The notes under the pieces: model-generated | Told to the model about the DNA's origin: nothing | Seen by the model: the letters and a program-made list of their open reading frames with translations, nothing else | The model's database searches: none | Shown: positions 45,304 through 54,530 of the stretch, piece after piece | Layout of the letters: each line of letters starts with the position of its first letter | Position numbering within the stretch: position 1 is the stretch's first letter | Source of the DNA: Paludibacter sp. | Lineage (GTDB): Bacteria; Bacteroidota; Bacteroidia; Bacteroidales; Paludibacteraceae | NCBI GenBank assembly: GCA_019163375.1 | Contig: JAFLKK010000008.1 | Span: 62,001 to 126,000, forward strand | Length of the DNA stretch: 64,000 nucleotides | Direction: 5' to 3' | Position numbers and translations under genes: made by a program

Positions 45304-46704
45304 TAAACAAATTCCCCCTCTTCCTTACACTCACCATGCACCCTATCGAGTTACCATACAGTTTACCGATATCTGCACCTACCGAGCATCCCATTTCTAT
45401 ATGCGATAATTTAGGAAATTGTTTCTTTACTTCCAGCAGCAGAGAGGTATTTCTAATCATTTCAGGATAAGGAGCCCAGTAATTACCGTAGTTTTTACTA
45501 AATGAACATAAGGCCTTATAGTTATAACCATGCACATCACCTTCCAGCCCAATATGATGTACCTGAACGCGACTATTCACAATACTTACACCTCCATTTT
45601 TATTATACACCGGTGACGACAGAAAAGGTGTACCTATGGTTCTGGAAAAATAGGTCCAACCATTTTTATATACGCTATTGCCAAAATAACCATCATTTCC
45701 ACCATAAACGATTCCATCCTTGTCATGAAACGGTCCTGATTGATCGGTGCTGTTCAGGTATTCATAGACCAGTCCTTTAATAATAGGGAATGTATTGTTC
45801 CGAATAGATATACCCCAGAGCCCATCAGGTTTATTCATGGTGTTGGTCATAAATTTAGGACTGTCCTCCGATATATTATGCCAGTAGCCACTTACCGAGA
45901 AGTTAGAAATGCAATACTCCACCTTCATGCTCTGCGAAAGAATATGATTGCCCAATGCATTGACTTGATCCGTTTTAAGTGCTGAACTACCACCGGAGCT
46001 ACCCATTACTATCCTCAGGTAATCACTTAATGAAGTGGGTTGTTGCCCCATTCCCAGCACATTACCACCCCATTGTGCCACATGGTCTACCCCATACTGA
46101 AAATGAAAGGGCACCCCCCCCCCACTCTAAAGTAAATATATTTATGATGAAGGAGTAGATTCGTTACGGCGATATTATCCGTAAACCAACCGTGTGCCAC
46201 AGCTCCCTTTACTTCCAGATAGCCTTTGGTAAAGGGTACGGGGGTGAAACGTTCTATTCCAAGGGTAATTTTGGGCATGGGGCGGGCATTTTTGGAGAAC
46301 AGAAAACCACCACAGGACAAACTGGAATCCTGAGTACCCAGATGTTCTTCGCGTGCCCCTACGATTAGATCCAAGACAGAAAAGCGGGCTTTCAGATAAG
46401 CTTCGTGAAAATATGCTTTCGTCTTGTTATCGTAAGTTTTGAGTAGTACATCAGCTTTAAAACCATAATCAAATACCGCAGACTTTTTATTGAAATCTTT
46501 ACTAAACCCCATATTCACATTGACTGAATTTGGCGAAGATGAAATTTGTCCATAGTTATCGCTCTGCAACCAAAATGGAGCATACGTCCCGGTGGAACCT
46601 ACTCCCGTAAAGCCCACTTCATACTTTAGCGTATCTTTCTGTGCTTCAGCTGCAAACGGAAGTAACAATAAAACTACACAAACAACTATTTTACAATTTA
46701 CCAT
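45296..46704 (-). pseudogene. Wzi-family capsule assembly outer-membrane protein, interrupted at a G10 tract
   Basis: Start at 46704 gives a signal peptide (MVNCKIVVCVVLLLLPFAAE then AQ). The first frame reads GSTGTYAPFWLQSDNYGQIS, LKTYDNKTKAYFHEAYLKA and HKYIYFRVGGG, the start of a Wzi/capsule-assembly beta-barrel. At the C10 run (46114-46123, G10 on the coding strand) it shifts and stops 6 codons later. The barrel resumes in another frame (PFHFQYGVDHVAQWGGNVLG, then IGTPFLSSPVYNKNG) to 45296. Eleven (or eight) G would restore one frame; eleven gives RVGGGVP, aligning with the usual R-L-G-G-x-x-P. The total (about 470 residues) suits the family. It is a pseudogene, an assembly error, or a phase-variable switch. 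Confidence 0.85.
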
Positions 46705-46734
46705 GTACACAATTTTAATGAATAAGAAATTTTT

Positions 46735-46764
46735 CCGATATTGTGTACACACAATATCGGAAAT
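46735..46764. promoter_or_regulatory. Perfect 14-bp palindrome between sugar-transferase and wzi-like genes
   Basis: TTCCGATATTGTGT, AC, ACACAATATCGGAA: a perfect inverted repeat with a 2-base centre in the 78-base gap of an otherwise tightly packed minus-strand cluster. T-tracts beside it are weak, so it may be a weak terminator, an RNA stability hairpin or a protein-binding site. Confidence 0.6.
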
Positions 46765-46782
46765 GTTAATCAAAAACAATTT

Positions 46783-47370
46783 CTATTTCACAATATGCCA
46801 AAATGTCAAGAAAATGATGTAAAAATACTCTTTGATACTTTTATGCTCAATAAATTTCATATTGAGTCTTATTTTATGGGGCATTATTTCCTCTATATAC
46901 ACTTTTTCGGGATCAGTTGCCGAACCAAGGATTTCATTTTCATCCACATATTCAATCGATGCATAATCTGTTATTCCCGGGCGTACACTTAGTACTTGTA
47001 ACTGTGCCTCATTATACATTTCCACATACTTTCTTACTTCCGGTCTGGGACCAACAAAACTCATATCACCTACAAAAACATTTAGTAATTGTGGTAATTC
47101 ATCCAGTTTAAACCGACGGATAAAATAACCCACACGTGTCATTCGTGGGTCTCTGCCGCCGATGGTTATTAATCCCTTTTTATCAGAGCCAACACGCATG
47201 GAACGAAATTTATACAGCGAAAAGTCAATATTATTTCGACCGACTCTTTTCTGAATATAAAAACCACCACCCTTACTTTCAACAGCTATTAACAGGTAAA
47301 TAATAATGAATAGTGGAAGGCAAATTAAAATTCCAAGGAATGAAAATACAATATCAAATATTCGAATCAT
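46783..47370 (-). CDS. Small monotopic phosphoglycosyltransferase (PglC-like sugar transferase)
   Basis: This 195-residue bacterial sugar transferase attaches a sugar-1-phosphate to undecaprenyl phosphate. It has a single re-entrant hydrophobic segment at the start (IFDIVFSFLGILICLPLFII), then IQKRVGRNNIDFSLYKFRSM, the catalytic FKLDELPQLLNVFVGDMSF with the Asp-Glu dyad, and VGPRPEVRKYV plus RPGITDYASI. Length matches the minimal PglC class rather than the long WbaP class. Its ATG overlaps the stop of the aminotransferase gene by one base, and the two may cooperate, as PglC and PglE do with diamino sugars. That link is an inference. Confidence 0.93.
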   Translation of the reverse strand: MIRIFDIVFSFLGILICLPLFIIIYLLIAVESKGGGFYIQKRVGRNNIDFSLYKFRSMRVGSDKKGLITIGGRDPRMTRVGYFIRRFKLDELPQLLNVFVGDMSFVGPRPEVRKYVEMYNEAQLQVLSVRPGITDYASIEYVDENEILGSATDPEKVYIEEIMPHKIRLNMKFIEHKSIKEYFYIIFLTFWHIVK

Positions 47371-48593
47371 TATTTAAGTATTATTTTTTGGTAGGCATCA
47401 ACAACAGTATTAATTACGAAATCAACCTCTTCAGTTGTCAATTGCGGATAAATAGGTAATGATATCTCAGCAGCATAATTTTTAAATGCCTGAGGATAAT
47501 TAGTAATATCGTATCCTTTATTTTTGAAGAAACTCAACATAGGCATAGGTATAAAATGAACGTTAACAGCTACTTCACTTTTTGCAATTTCATCTATTAT
47601 CTCATCGCGTAGGTCTTCTGTTATATCAGCAATTCTTAATGCATAAATATGGTACGAACTTTCTTTCCCATTATCTTTTGAAGGTGGTAAAACAGCCCAT
47701 TCATACTTACGAAATATGGTATCATATTGTCCGAAAATTCGTTTACGTGATGCGAGTAAGTTGGAATACTGACGAATCTGAGCTAATCCTATTGCTGCAT
47801 TTACATCGGGCATATTGATCTTCATTCCAAAATCAACTATATCATATCTCCAACCACCTGCTTTACTTTTCGAAAATGCATCCTTTGTCTGGCAGTTTAA
47901 AGTCATTTGACGTAATTCTGCATACAAAGCAGCATTATCAAAGGGTTCTGGTAAATTTAAACAAATTGCTCCTCCTTCGGCTGTAGTAATATTCTTTACA
48001 GCATGTAACGAGAAAATTGCTATATCCGTTTCACACCCGGTACGTTTATCTTTCTGATAAAAAGCGCCTAGAGAATGAGCTGCGTCATTCATCACCAGTA
48101 TGCGCCCTAACTTTTGTTGAACGGTAGAATTCGGTTGAAACATTTCTAGTATTTTTTTTTCAGTAACTACCTCCATGATTTCATCATAATCACATGGAAA
48201 ACCTGCTATATCAACGGGTATGATTGCTTTTGTTTTGGGAGTTATTGCTGCGCGAATAGCTTGTACAGAAATATTAAAGTCCTCGCACGAATCAACCATT
48301 ACAGGCACCGCTCCTGCATGTAAAACAGCCAATGCTGTAGCCGCATAAGTATAAGCAGGAACGATAACCTCATCCCCCTCTTTCACTCCCAGCCATTTCA
48401 ACATCATAATAGCTCCCGAAGTCCAGGAATTTACACACAACACTTCTTGCGCTGAACACAATTCCTTAATCTCATTTTCCAAAGCTTTTACTTTGGGACC
48501 GGTAGTAATCCAACCGGAGTTTAAAGAGTCAACAACTTCCTTAATAACAGATTCATCTACATAAGGGGGAGAAAAACTTATTTTCATAATCAT
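47370..48593 (-). CDS. DegT/DnrJ/EryC1/StrS sugar aminotransferase
   Basis: This 407-residue PLP enzyme transfers an amino group onto a nucleotide keto-sugar. Seen: SFSPPYVDESVIKEVVDSLNSGW at the start, the cofactor region NSWTSGAIMMLKWLGV, GDEVIVPAYTYAATA, VMNDAAHSLGAFY (Asp for the pyridine ring) and SLHAVKNITTAEGGAI with the Schiff-base Lys. The likely products are 4-amino sugars of the bacillosamine or similar type, but the partner 4,6-dehydratase for a UDP-sugar is not in the window. The start codon overlaps the upstream GT2 stop (ATGA). Confidence 0.93.
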   Translation of the reverse strand: MIMKISFSPPYVDESVIKEVVDSLNSGWITTGPKVKALENEIKELCSAQEVLCVNSWTSGAIMMLKWLGVKEGDEVIVPAYTYAATALAVLHAGAVPVMVDSCEDFNISVQAIRAAITPKTKAIIPVDIAGFPCDYDEIMEVVTEKKILEMFQPNSTVQQKLGRILVMNDAAHSLGAFYQKDKRTGCETDIAIFSLHAVKNITTAEGGAICLNLPEPFDNAALYAELRQMTLNCQTKDAFSKSKAGGWRYDIVDFGMKINMPDVNAAIGLAQIRQYSNLLASRKRIFGQYDTIFRKYEWAVLPPSKDNGKESSYHIYALRIADITEDLRDEIIDEIAKSEVAVNVHFIPMPMLSFFKNKGYDITNYPQAFKNYAAEISLPIYPQLTTEEVDFVINTVVDAYQKIILK

Positions 48594-49606
48594 CTATTTA
48601 TTTCGACACTAAACTTTTTGTGCATAATTATTTTATAAATTCCAACTAAATAACCGTATCCATAACTAATATGAATCATAAAAAAGACAACTGGCAAGAA
48701 AATGGTTAATTTCCAGTCTTTGACTTTTACTGCACCTTTCACTGCAAAAAATATACTCAATAATAAATAGGAGCAGATAACAAGTAAATATGGAATCAAA
48801 AAGTAGTTTGAAAATATAGAAAGTAATCCTCCAACTGTTAGACCAAATAAAAATGCTATGGGAAAAAATTGTCTAATTGTTGCTGGTGCTCCAATTTTCA
48901 GATTAACTAATGGTTTAAATAAGCCATATTGATAATACATTTTAGACATTTTAGCTACACTGTCACGAGCAGTGTAATTTATAACTAAATCTGGTATCAA
49001 AAAAATTTTACCTCCACTCTTTACAAGTCGCGCATTAAACTCGTCATCTTGATTACGAATTAGTTCCTCATCAAACAAACCAATTTTGTCAAAAACTTCT
49101 CTTCGGTAGCAACCAAAAGGCACTGTATCTGTTTCTATTATATCTTTTGCACCAACTTTATGCTTTGAATCACCTACTCCAAATTTATGACTTGAACCTA
49201 TGGCTATAGCACGACAAATAGAATTATTTTTTGCAGGTAAAGTATTCCAAACTGCACCAACATTATCTGCATTAAGCTCAAAAAGATACATTACAAGGGT
49301 AGATATATAATCGGTTGGATACACACAATGTCCATCAATTCGAATAATGACCTCGCCATTTGAAGCTTTAATTCCTAAATTTAGCGCGTGAGGTACTACT
49401 TTGTCAATGTTGTCAAGTAGTTTTATATAACTGTACTTCTTACTATAATTTTGAACAATCTCTCTTGTCTTATCTGTACTCATTCCGTCTACAAAAAAGA
49501 CTTCCAAAGAGTCTTTTGGATAATCTTGAGCAATTATAGACTCAACACATTTATCAATAAACTTTTCTTCATTTAGAATTGGACAAATAATTGAAACAAA
49601 CTGCAT
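48590..49606 (-). CDS. Membrane-associated GT2 glycosyltransferase
   Basis: A 338-residue family 2 glycosyltransferase with ISIICPILNEEKFIDKCVESI-type start (VSIICPILNEEKFI), FVDGMSTDKT, the metal site in IIRIDGHCVYP, TDTVPFGCYRREVF and RNQDDEFNARLVKSGG with the catalytic ED-type acid. The C-terminal third has three or four hydrophobic segments, placing it at the inner membrane. The acceptor and donor are unknown. It forms a tight unit with the aminotransferase and PglC-like genes downstream. Confidence 0.9.
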   Translation of the reverse strand: MQFVSIICPILNEEKFIDKCVESIIAQDYPKDSLEVFFVDGMSTDKTREIVQNYSKKYSYIKLLDNIDKVVPHALNLGIKASNGEVIIRIDGHCVYPTDYISTLVMYLFELNADNVGAVWNTLPAKNNSICRAIAIGSSHKFGVGDSKHKVGAKDIIETDTVPFGCYRREVFDKIGLFDEELIRNQDDEFNARLVKSGGKIFLIPDLVINYTARDSVAKMSKMYYQYGLFKPLVNLKIGAPATIRQFFPIAFLFGLTVGGLLSIFSNYFLIPYLLVICSYLLLSIFFAVKGAVKVKDWKLTIFLPVVFFMIHISYGYGYLVGIYKIIMHKKFSVEINR

Positions 49607-49627
49607 ATTTAAGATATATTTTAAAAT

Positions 49628-49735
49628 TTAAAATCGATTAAACAGTGAACTAATTGTTAGGGAATCTATTCCATCCAATTCTGATTTAGCATAAATATTT
49701 CGTAAATCAATTGGTTTCAATATTTGAATTTTTCA
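49628..49735 (-). pseudogene. Remnant of a second ugd: C-terminal tail
   Basis: On the minus strand from about 49714 to the TAA at 49628 a 28-codon frame reads PIDLRNIYAKSELDGIDSLT then ISSLFNRF. It aligns with the end of the intact Ugd a kilobase upstream (PLLIDGRNVYSKAELEGIDY): R-N-[IV]-Y-[AS]-K-[SA]-E-L-[DE]-G-I-D. The DNA is also similar over about 45 bases. A stop lies six codons upstream of the aligned part and no start is present. It is a leftover from an older ugd copy at this spot. Confidence 0.72.
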
Positions 49736-49831
49736 ATAAAAAAAATCAAATAATTACATTCAAACCTCTACAACAACTATTGAAAGAAGGACATCTAAAA
49801 CTACACCAATACTGCATTACTAAAACATTAA

Positions 49832-50584
49832 TTAAATCCTCTTTTTTGTAGAATTAAATGAATACAAACAAAAGCAAAATAAAGTCTGAAGTATCGACAA
49901 TTTTTCAATATCTCTATAAAGCTTCCAAACATTATTAGCTGCTTTCCATTTATTGGCAGTATTAGAATTAGAAACTACACGATATGTTGCCAAAACTTCA
50001 TTTAAACCATACGCTATAAAACCTCTCTTTAAAATTGACAACCACAAGCCTGTATCATGAGCACTTTTAATTATAGGCATCCTGAAATCTCCTATTTTAT
50101 CTTTATCTATAATCACAGTCAAACAACCGATAATGGTATTTCTTAAAAGTTGATTATAAGTAACACTTCGAGGAACATAAATTATTTTACTAAGCTTTTC
50201 TCCTAACTCGCTTATTTTGTCATAGGCTGAAAACGTAAATGCATAATCATTTAGTTTCATGAAAGCTAATTGACACTCTAACTTATTATTAAGCCAAATA
50301 TCATCACTATCTAAAAAAGCAATATACTTACCGCTTGCCTTTTCTAAAGAATTATTTCGTGCAGCCGCAGCACCAACATTTCTATTCAATGAAAATAATT
50401 TAATTCGATGATCTATTTCTGTGTATTTTTGAATCAATTCAACAGAATAATCTTGAGAACAATCATCTGTTATCAATAACTCCCAATCTACATACGACTG
50501 GTTAATTACAGACATAATGGAATCATCTAAAAAGCTAGAGGAATTATAAGACGACATTATAATTGACACTAATCCTTTAATCAT
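49832..50584 (-). CDS. GT2 glycosyltransferase
   Basis: The start at 50584 (MIKGLVSIIMSSYNSSSFL) is preceded by GGGGGAAAC, an unusually good ribosome-binding site for this genome; the longer frame begins five residues earlier. The 250-residue protein has the GT-A nucleotide-binding start, ELLITDDCSQDYS, the metal-binding DSDD in KYIAFLDSDDIWLNNKLE and a short C-terminal region without membrane helices. It starts 23 bases after ugd. It may have entered the locus together with that ugd copy, since the remnant of another ugd follows it. Confidence 0.9.
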   Translation of the reverse strand: MIKGLVSIIMSSYNSSSFLDDSIMSVINQSYVDWELLITDDCSQDYSVELIQKYTEIDHRIKLFSLNRNVGAAAARNNSLEKASGKYIAFLDSDDIWLNNKLECQLAFMKLNDYAFTFSAYDKISELGEKLSKIIYVPRSVTYNQLLRNTIIGCLTVIIDKDKIGDFRMPIIKSAHDTGLWLSILKRGFIAYGLNEVLATYRVVSNSNTANKWKAANNVWKLYRDIEKLSILQTLFCFCLYSFNSTKKRI

Positions 50585-50607
50585 AATTGTTTCCCCCAAA
50601 TGAATTA

Positions 50608-51912
50608 TTAACCAATCTTTATATAATCAATTCCTTCTAGTTCAGCTTTAGAATAAACATTTCGACCATCAATTAGTAATGGGGTGTTCATTGATTTTCT
50701 TATTACACCCCAATTTGGCATGCGAAATTCTTTCCATTCAGTTATATGAAATATGGCATCAACGTCTAAAACAGCATCATACATATCTACTGCATATTCA
50801 ATCCGATTTCCCAATATCCGTTTAGCTTCATTCATTGCTACAGGATCATAAGCCACCACATGACAGCCCGCTTTCAATAAACTATCAATAAGGACTAATG
50901 ATGGTGCCTCACGCATATCATCAGTTCCAGGTTTAAATGACAAACCCCAAACTGCGACTTTTTTACCATCTACTCTTCCATTAAAGTAGTTTGAAAATTT
51001 ATCAAAGAGTATGCTTTTTTGCCTATCATTTACCGTCTCAACTGCTTCCAAAACCTTTAATTGATAACTATTCTTTTGCCCGGTTTTAATAAGTGCCTTC
51101 ACATCTTTCGGAAAACATGAACCTCCATAACCACAACCTGAATACAGAAACTTGTTACCAATTCTAGAATCTGAACCAATCCCCTTACGAACCATACTTA
51201 CGTCTGCACCTATTAACTCACAAAGGTTTGCAATATCATTCATAAAACTTATTCGAGTAGCCAACATAGCATTAGCAGCATATTTTGTCATCTCTGCAGA
51301 AGGTATATCCATAAAAATAACTCGGAAGTTGTTTAATAGCATCGGTCTATATAAACGTGTCATTAGTTCTTTTGCTTGTTCTGTCTCAACACCAACAACC
51401 ACTCTGTCTGGTTTCATAAAATCATCTATCGCATCTCCCTCTTTTAAAAATTCAGGATTTGAAGCGACATCAAATTGTACCTCAACTTCCCTTTTATCTA
51501 TTTCAGACTGTATCACAGCTTTAACCTTCTGCGCTGTACCAACAGGTACAGTACTTTTTGTAACAACTAATATATATTTATTAATGCTAGATCCAATTGT
51601 TTTAGCAACCTCAAGTACATATTTTAAATCTGCACTTCCATCCTCATCTTGTGGAGTTCCTACTGCAATAAATACGATTTCAACATTATTTAAACAAGAC
51701 AATAAATCTGGAGTAAAATGCAAACGGCCTGATTTCGAATTTCTTGCGACTAAAATATCTAAATTAGGCTCATAAATTGGAATAATACCATTTTTCAACC
51801 CTTCAATTTTTTCATTATTTATATCAACACATGTTACATTAATTCCTAATTCAGCAAAACAAGCCCCACTTACTAGTCCGACATATCCTGTTCCTACAAT
51901 TGCTATATTCAT
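50608..51912 (-). CDS. ugd: UDP-glucose 6-dehydrogenase
   Basis: Ugd oxidises UDP-glucose twice to UDP-glucuronic acid. The 434-residue protein has the NAD-binding start MNIAIVGTGYVGLVSGACFA, the second glycine region KSTVPVGTAQK, NPEFLKEGDAIDDFMKPDRVVVG, the catalytic Cys in GCGYGGSCFPKDVKAL and the sugar-binding WGLSFKPGTDDMREAPSL. It ends DGRNVYSKAELEGIDYIKIG. All catalytic residues seem intact. It supplies the uronic acid on which a C5-epimerase in the same cluster could act after polymerisation. Confidence 0.95.
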   Translation of the reverse strand: MNIAIVGTGYVGLVSGACFAELGINVTCVDINNEKIEGLKNGIIPIYEPNLDILVARNSKSGRLHFTPDLLSCLNNVEIVFIAVGTPQDEDGSADLKYVLEVAKTIGSSINKYILVVTKSTVPVGTAQKVKAVIQSEIDKREVEVQFDVASNPEFLKEGDAIDDFMKPDRVVVGVETEQAKELMTRLYRPMLLNNFRVIFMDIPSAEMTKYAANAMLATRISFMNDIANLCELIGADVSMVRKGIGSDSRIGNKFLYSGCGYGGSCFPKDVKALIKTGQKNSYQLKVLEAVETVNDRQKSILFDKFSNYFNGRVDGKKVAVWGLSFKPGTDDMREAPSLVLIDSLLKAGCHVVAYDPVAMNEAKRILGNRIEYAVDMYDAVLDVDAIFHITEWKEFRMPNWGVIRKSMNTPLLIDGRNVYSKAELEGIDYIKIG

Positions 51913-52203
51913 CTTTATTATTACATTTCAAATTTTTATACTCATTTTTTCAAATCTCACCAAAAGAGATAAATCAATAATTACAATGCTTTTTTCAGCT
52001 TACAAGTATTTTTGTAGTTCAAACAATTCAATTTAGATTCAAAATTCATATATATTTTATGACTTAGCACTTATTATTGATTTAAATTCACTCCAATTTT
52101 CAACGTTTTCCATTCATAAGAGACAATGAGTTAAATAATCATATAATATGAGAATCACTGAAAAACAAACATGTCTTAACTAAATACACTTTAAGGATAA
52201 TAT

Positions 52204-53367
52204 CTAATTATTATTTCTATCAACTAACAATCCTCTTTCTTTTAATTCATCAAGACTTTCATCATATTGACTAGATTTCATTTTATATGATTCCTTTTGA
52301 GATTGAACCCATTCTGCAAATTTTTTAATTCCGTCTTCAAAAGATATTCTAGGTTCCCAATTTAAATATTCTAATGCATAAGTTACATCAGCCTTATTAT
52401 GTCGAATATCTCCAAGTCTAAAATCTCCTGATATTCTAATATTTGATTTTGAATGATAATATTTTTTAAGTGTTTCCGCTATTTCTAATACACTAATTGA
52501 ATTGCCACTTCCAATATTGAAAACTGTATTTGTAGTATCGAAATTAGTAATTAATGCTTTATAAATACCTTCAGCAACATCTTCAACATTAATAAAATCT
52601 CTTGATTCATACCCATCTTCAAAAATATTTATTTCTTGATTTTCGAGTAACAACCTTGAAAATATGGATAGTATACCCGTATATGGATTCGTTAATGACT
52701 GACCTGCTCCATATACATTTTGAAATCGGAGTATTGTATATTCTATATTCAGGGCAGCACATTGCGCCTTAATCATCTGCTCTTGAGCTAATTTAGTCAC
52801 GGCATATATTGAATCTGGATTTGTCCACGATTTTTCATCTGTAGGTATAGATTTTAAAACCAAATCACAATGAGGACAGTAGCAATCGTACTTTTCATTG
52901 ACTAGGCGACTTTGCTTTCTTGAGTCAGGGTAAATTACTCCATGATTTTCACACAAATACTTACCCTCACCATAAACCGATCTTGATGATGCAAGAATTA
53001 TTTTTGATATTTTAATTTTGTGGTTTGTTATTATATCAAGAATATTAGCTGTGCCCATCACATTAACATCAAAATAATTATCAATATCATACATCGATTG
53101 ACCAGTTCCAGTTTCAGCAGCTAAATGAATTATAGTATCAACGGAATTTAAAGTCTCAATCATTAATTGCTTATCTCTTACATCTCCCTTGATAATTCTA
53201 CATTCAAGTGGCAGTTTTTTAAACAAAAATGACTCCATATAATTATCGCCATGAATCTTTTCTGAGAAATTATCTAGGATTGTTACATTATATCCTTTCA
53301 GAACCAACAATCTAGACAAAGTTGAACCAATAAAACCGGCACCACCAGTAATAAGTATTTTTTTCAT
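52204..53367 (-). CDS. NAD-dependent sugar epimerase/dehydratase with Cys-rich insert
   Basis: The 387-residue extended short-chain dehydrogenase has GGAGFIGSTLSRLL at the start, the catalytic SIYAVTKLAQEQM (YxxxK), LRFQNVYGAGQSL and the C-terminal NWEPRISFEDGIKKFAEWV. Between the catalytic Ser region (ASSRSVYGEGKYL) and the YxxxK lies an insert of about 45 residues with CENHG and CYCPHC, which could form a zinc knuckle. I recall similar inserts in some dTDP-L-rhamnose 4-epimerase-like proteins, so epimerisation of a nucleotide deoxysugar is possible. The product is not certain. Confidence 0.82.
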   Translation of the reverse strand: MKKILITGGAGFIGSTLSRLLVLKGYNVTILDNFSEKIHGDNYMESFLFKKLPLECRIIKGDVRDKQLMIETLNSVDTIIHLAAETGTGQSMYDIDNYFDVNVMGTANILDIITNHKIKISKIILASSRSVYGEGKYLCENHGVIYPDSRKQSRLVNEKYDCYCPHCDLVLKSIPTDEKSWTNPDSIYAVTKLAQEQMIKAQCAALNIEYTILRFQNVYGAGQSLTNPYTGILSIFSRLLLENQEINIFEDGYESRDFINVEDVAEGIYKALITNFDTTNTVFNIGSGNSISVLEIAETLKKYYHSKSNIRISGDFRLGDIRHNKADVTYALEYLNWEPRISFEDGIKKFAEWVQSQKESYKMKSSQYDESLDELKERGLLVDRNNN

Positions 53368-53368
53368 A

Positions 53369-54526
53369 TTAAATATTTAGTATAAAAGAATTCAACAACC
53401 CCATTCTATTCTCTAACTCTGTAGTGTTTGAAAATTTAAATGCATTGTTTTTATAATTAGTTTTATTTACTTTAAAATCAGTTATTATCTCATCAATATT
53501 GTTATATAAATATAGATTCTCTTTTATTGAAAAAATTTCCTCAATAGCTAAAAATTTCCCTTTTTCTATAATTATAGGTATTCTGCCACAAAGCCCTAAT
53601 GAAAACCTAGTCGGAATACTAATATTTGTTCTCAAATCGTTAAAATCATTATAGAAAACTATTATTCCATCAAATTTCGAAATAAACTTTCCAAGCTCAC
53701 CATTATATATTTCATCAAAAGAAAAGGTTTTAAAAATATTTATATTCTTGTGAGGAAGTAGACCAACAGCGGGTTCTTGAACAAATATTTCAATTCCACA
53801 ATTTGCCAAATCATATATTTGACTTCTGACATCATCAATTGTTCGATTTTTAAACTCTGTATTTCCTAAGAATACAAGTTTCAATTTATCTTCATCATTA
53901 ATTGTAAGTTCTTCTGTTGAATATAACTTACTTATAAATGAATCATAAAATATAATATATTTTTTTCTCTCCAAATTTATATATTTTGAGAAATAATCTT
54001 TCATAATTTCCGATGTGAATATTAAACCATCAATTTGATTAAAAACTCTCATATCGTCATTTATAAATTCTCCTATTTCGTCAAATTTTATCTTCTCACG
54101 AACAGGATAGGTATTAATATCAAGTATCACTTTGATATTTGGGAAGTGCTCTTTTATAACCTCAATCTCGTTAAATGTACACGTTCCCCAAAAAGAAAAA
54201 CAAACACTGGGATTTATATCTGCAATATAGCTAACCATATTGTTTTCGAACTCCTTGACTTTTTCCTTTTCTAAAAACTTCAAATACTTTATAAATAAAA
54301 TAGAAGTGTCAATTTTTAGATACTTGATTATTTTTTTTATAAAAAACCAAATTCTCTTATTTCTTCTCTCAGGGTAGATATTTAAAACTTCAATACCAAA
54401 CAGATTCTCAAAATGTTCTTCCTTAGATGTATTAATTATCGACAGCTCAAAACCACTTTCTGAAAGTGCTTGAACATAACTCCAAGAAAAAATACTCGTA
54501 AGAGAGCCTAAATAAAGTAACCTCAT
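53369..54526 (-). CDS. Probable GT-B fold glycosyltransferase
   Basis: Start at 54526 (MRLLYLGSLTSIFSWSYVQA) is preferred; the longer frame from 54574 would prefix a hydrophobic 16-residue stretch and overlap the acetyltransferase further. The 385-residue protein shows the two-domain GT4-like plan: an N-terminal Rossmann half beginning LYLGSLTS, a middle linker, then LKLVFLGNTEFKNRTIDDV and ISIPTRFSLGLCGRIPIIIEKGKFLAI, the C-terminal donor-binding half. The usual E-x7-E motif is not clear, so the assignment is moderate. It is closely spaced with the SDR downstream. Confidence 0.6.
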   Translation of the reverse strand: MRLLYLGSLTSIFSWSYVQALSESGFELSIINTSKEEHFENLFGIEVLNIYPERRNKRIWFFIKKIIKYLKIDTSILFIKYLKFLEKEKVKEFENNMVSYIADINPSVCFSFWGTCTFNEIEVIKEHFPNIKVILDINTYPVREKIKFDEIGEFINDDMRVFNQIDGLIFTSEIMKDYFSKYINLERKKYIIFYDSFISKLYSTEELTINDEDKLKLVFLGNTEFKNRTIDDVRSQIYDLANCGIEIFVQEPAVGLLPHKNINIFKTFSFDEIYNGELGKFISKFDGIIVFYNDFNDLRTNISIPTRFSLGLCGRIPIIIEKGKFLAIEEIFSIKENLYLYNNIDEIITDFKVNKTNYKNNAFKFSNTTELENRMGLLNSFILNI

Positions 54527-54530
54527 AATG

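Noticed and set aside
45296-46114. A separate 272-residue gene starting with GTG in the G tract
   Set aside because: It has no signal peptide or ribosome-binding site; its sequence is the second half of the Wzi-like barrel whose first half ends at the same tract.
52076-52140. Possible short protein remnant (MENVENWSEFKSIISAKS) in the spacer after ugd's upstream side
   Set aside because: Eighteen codons bounded by stops, and no clear match to a neighbouring gene; chance cannot be excluded.
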